DNA of 64,000 nt from Certhia americana. Its lineage: Eukaryota; Chordata; Aves; Passeriformes; Certhiidae. The notes beneath the pieces are model-generated. The model was not told the origin of the DNA. It worked only from the letters and a program-made list of their open reading frames with translations, and did not search any database. Of the stretch, positions 61,924 through 64,000 are shown piece by piece (the stretch's first letter is position 1; every line of letters starts with the position of its first letter). The stretch covers positions 58,500,707 to 58,564,706 of the forward strand of contig CM031859.1 of assembly GCA_018697195.1 (NCBI GenBank), read 5' to 3'. The position numbers were made by a program, and so were the translations under genes.

Positions 61924-64000
61924 CACAACTAAATTTAGGAATTTAGGTGTGTATAGGCACATCAGACAAAATTGCCAAAACATACGTAGGCTATGCTACA
62001 CAAGCTATTCTAGCATACTTGAGACATCTGTACAAGGCTGCCAGAAATCATACAGGACCCACAGAGGTCTTTCACATCTCTCAGGCAGAATATCCCACAG
62101 AATCTACTTCTGACACCCTCTGCAGTAATGGGATCTCACCAGCACTGCCTTGGCCCCCATCATTGCTGATGGCAAGCCAGTCAGGACACACAAGGGGGCT
62201 CAAGACAGCCGCACATGAACCCTTTGCAGGAGATGCCTCAGGCAGCAGGTCAGTGTTCTGTACCCTGTCCCCACGGGTGACACCCAGGCTTCTCACACTC
62301 CATCTGCCTTGCTGCACCTGCAGCAGCACCGGTGTGCAAGTGGCCACGCCTGCAAGCCCTGCTAGTTGGTGTCCATGCCTTGAGAAAGCCAACCACTTTC
62401 CAGGGCTAAAATACACTATAACTAATTAAGTGAGTTTGAGACGTATTTCAAAACCTATTAAGCAGAATGCTGTGCTACTAAAAAATTTAAAGGGATGACT
62501 TAATTCCCCTAAGGCAACACTTTCAGCTTTGAAAGAATATAACTTTTGAGTCAATAGGCTCTGAAATACATCTCAAAGTTGCTTAATTAGTCAGTTATAG
62601 CTGAATTTAGCTTAAAAAGGGGGCTATGGGGGCAGTCATTGAACAACTGTGATAGGTGTGACTATGCAAAAGTGATGCTATAATGTTGATACAGGAGAAC
62701 CTCTGGCTAGCTTGTGTGTTAATTCTCTGAGCTTGCTGATAAAGAGATATTTCAGACACCTAAGAAGGGCTCAGGTTATATTTGCACCTGAGTATTTAAA
62801 TAAAAGCCTTACACTGTATCTCCTGAAAGCCTAAATTCCAAAAACTTGTCAAATGCTCTGTGCCAGATTCTCATGGGGTGTAATCTGAAGCAGCTCCTTA
62901 GCTTGCCAACAGCTTTCCCAATTTACATCACCAAAAAGACCTGGCCAAATGCCAAGATGTTTAGAAAAGCAGTTCCTTTTCTTCTTCAGTTTCATTTTCA
63001 TATACCTCAACAGTTCACACTTCTCTCAGCTACAGAGTAGAAACAGAAGCAACAAAGTGCTCAGAATTAAAATGTGCATTTGCCCTATTTTCTTTAGCAA
63101 AGCAGCAGAAATTTTGTGAGCTAGCTGGTCCTCTGAGAATTCCAGCCCTGTTTGGCAAATTCTTGAGGTTTGGATAATAAAATTATGAGACAATTCCCAC
63201 AGGTATATTTTTCACCTTTTTAATATCTTTTATTTGATGTATTACTTTCATGTGATGTTTCCCACAGTTCTGCTCTGATAAAACATAGAAAATTCATTGA
63301 GCAACAGTGTTCTTACAAAAGCCAGTTCTGGCAGCATACATTTGCTGAGGATGAATCCAAGATCATGTTTCATCTAGTAAAGCAAAGTATAGAAACACAA
63401 GGTGTCATTTTTGGACTCTGTGACCTAAGACTTTGAAAGTCTACACCTTGCCTGCTGGAAATTACTCTGCTGTGGTCTGCCTTGCAAACAAGCCTTGAAA
63501 ATCTCCAGATCCTATTCACAAAGTATTTAAATCAGCTTGCACTAGGAATGTCTAGGTTGCATTCCCCAACTCTAACACATGTGGGCTCAGCTGAAGGCCA
63601 CAGCGGAAAAGCCTGATGTTTCCAAAAGAGCAGAGGTTTGATGACAGATACAATTTTTTCTGCCTCTGTCAGAGGTATGTGATAGACTCTCAGAAAGAAA
63701 GAAGACACAAACTTATTTTTTGAAACACCCACCCAGCCTTGCAGTCCGCACTCTGCGAGATGCCCCATCCTGGAAGCAGGATTGACATTGACAACTGATA
63801 GGTTGACATTGGTGTAACTGCCACACGAGAACATGGGCAACGTAGACAAGAATGTGTTGTTGCAAAACTAGACAGAATGTGAGCAGAGATACATCTAGCT
63901 ACCTGAAAAGAGAAAAAACATAGCTCTTTCTATCCCTGGTCCTTTAGTGCATTTCAGACAGTTTTCTAACCAAGCCATCTTCTGGGAAAAAAGAAAAGAA
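61924..64000. other. Non-coding sequence with one G+C-richer patch
   Basis: About 62080-62400 is G+C-richer and holds antisense-overlapping frames (61947-62429 on plus, 160 codons; 62081-62416 on minus, 111 codons) with no motif, so neither is called. The remainder to the end shows nothing recognisable. Confidence 0.5.

Noticed and set aside
61947..62429. 160-codon plus frame with a 111-codon antisense frame
   Set aside because: They lie in a G+C-rich patch where stops are rare. No motif seen.
1..64000. Bacterial-type features, CRISPR arrays, tRNA or rRNA genes, CpG islands
   Set aside because: Looked for by eye on both strands; no regularly spaced repeats, no cloverleaf or rRNA-like conserved blocks, and CG dinucleotides are sparse throughout.

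Overview
The window looks like intergenic or deep-intronic DNA from a bird nuclear genome. It is A+T-rich by eye, shows no CpG island, and contains no protein-coding gene that I can recognise. The bird assignment rests on three sequence clues. There is a CR1 LINE with a readable 3' half of its reverse transcriptase ORF (38445-39563, plus strand). There is a second, short CR1 3' end on the minus strand (12727-12930). There is a solo ERVL-type LTR of a kind I associate with neoavian and passerine genomes (53707-54269). Several very old amniote-wide MIR/L2-like pieces agree with this. The order or species cannot be fixed from what is here.

Layout. From 1 to about 11.8 kb there is unique-looking sequence with a 98-nt pure homopurine tract (1641-1738), two MIR/L2-like relics (5521-5628 and 9585-9778) and two exon-like segments with good splice sites (3497-3543 and 9979-10057). 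From 11.8 to 26 kb lie an A24 tract with a 22-bp duplication beside it, an ORF-dense patch of unknown origin (12166-12586), the minus-strand CR1, a possible CR1 stub (19015-19052), a possible ancient CR1/L3-like relic (24870-25560) and a diverged 50-bp repeat pair. From 26 to 38 kb there are further MIR-like relics and weak exon-like segments. From 38 to 54 kb lie the main CR1, an exon-like segment on the minus strand with a consensus donor (41666-41874), a spliced-exon-like segment on the plus strand (50992-51094), a perfect 28-bp palindrome (51724-51751), a perfect 20-bp tandem duplication and the solo LTR. From 54 to 64 kb I see only unique-looking sequence and a (CAAAA)n-type tract.

No operon, RNA gene, CRISPR array or plausible new multi-gene system is visible. 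The many open frames of 60-170 codons are short, overlap on both strands and lack start context or family motifs, so I treat them as chance. The exon-like segments have splice signals and open frames but do not join in a consistent phase. They are hypotheses: parts of a large gene, lncRNA exons, or chance. The items most worth checking are the palindrome, the exon-like segments at 50992-51094 and 41666-41874, the LTR with its candidate target duplication, and the ORF-dense patch at 12166-12586.
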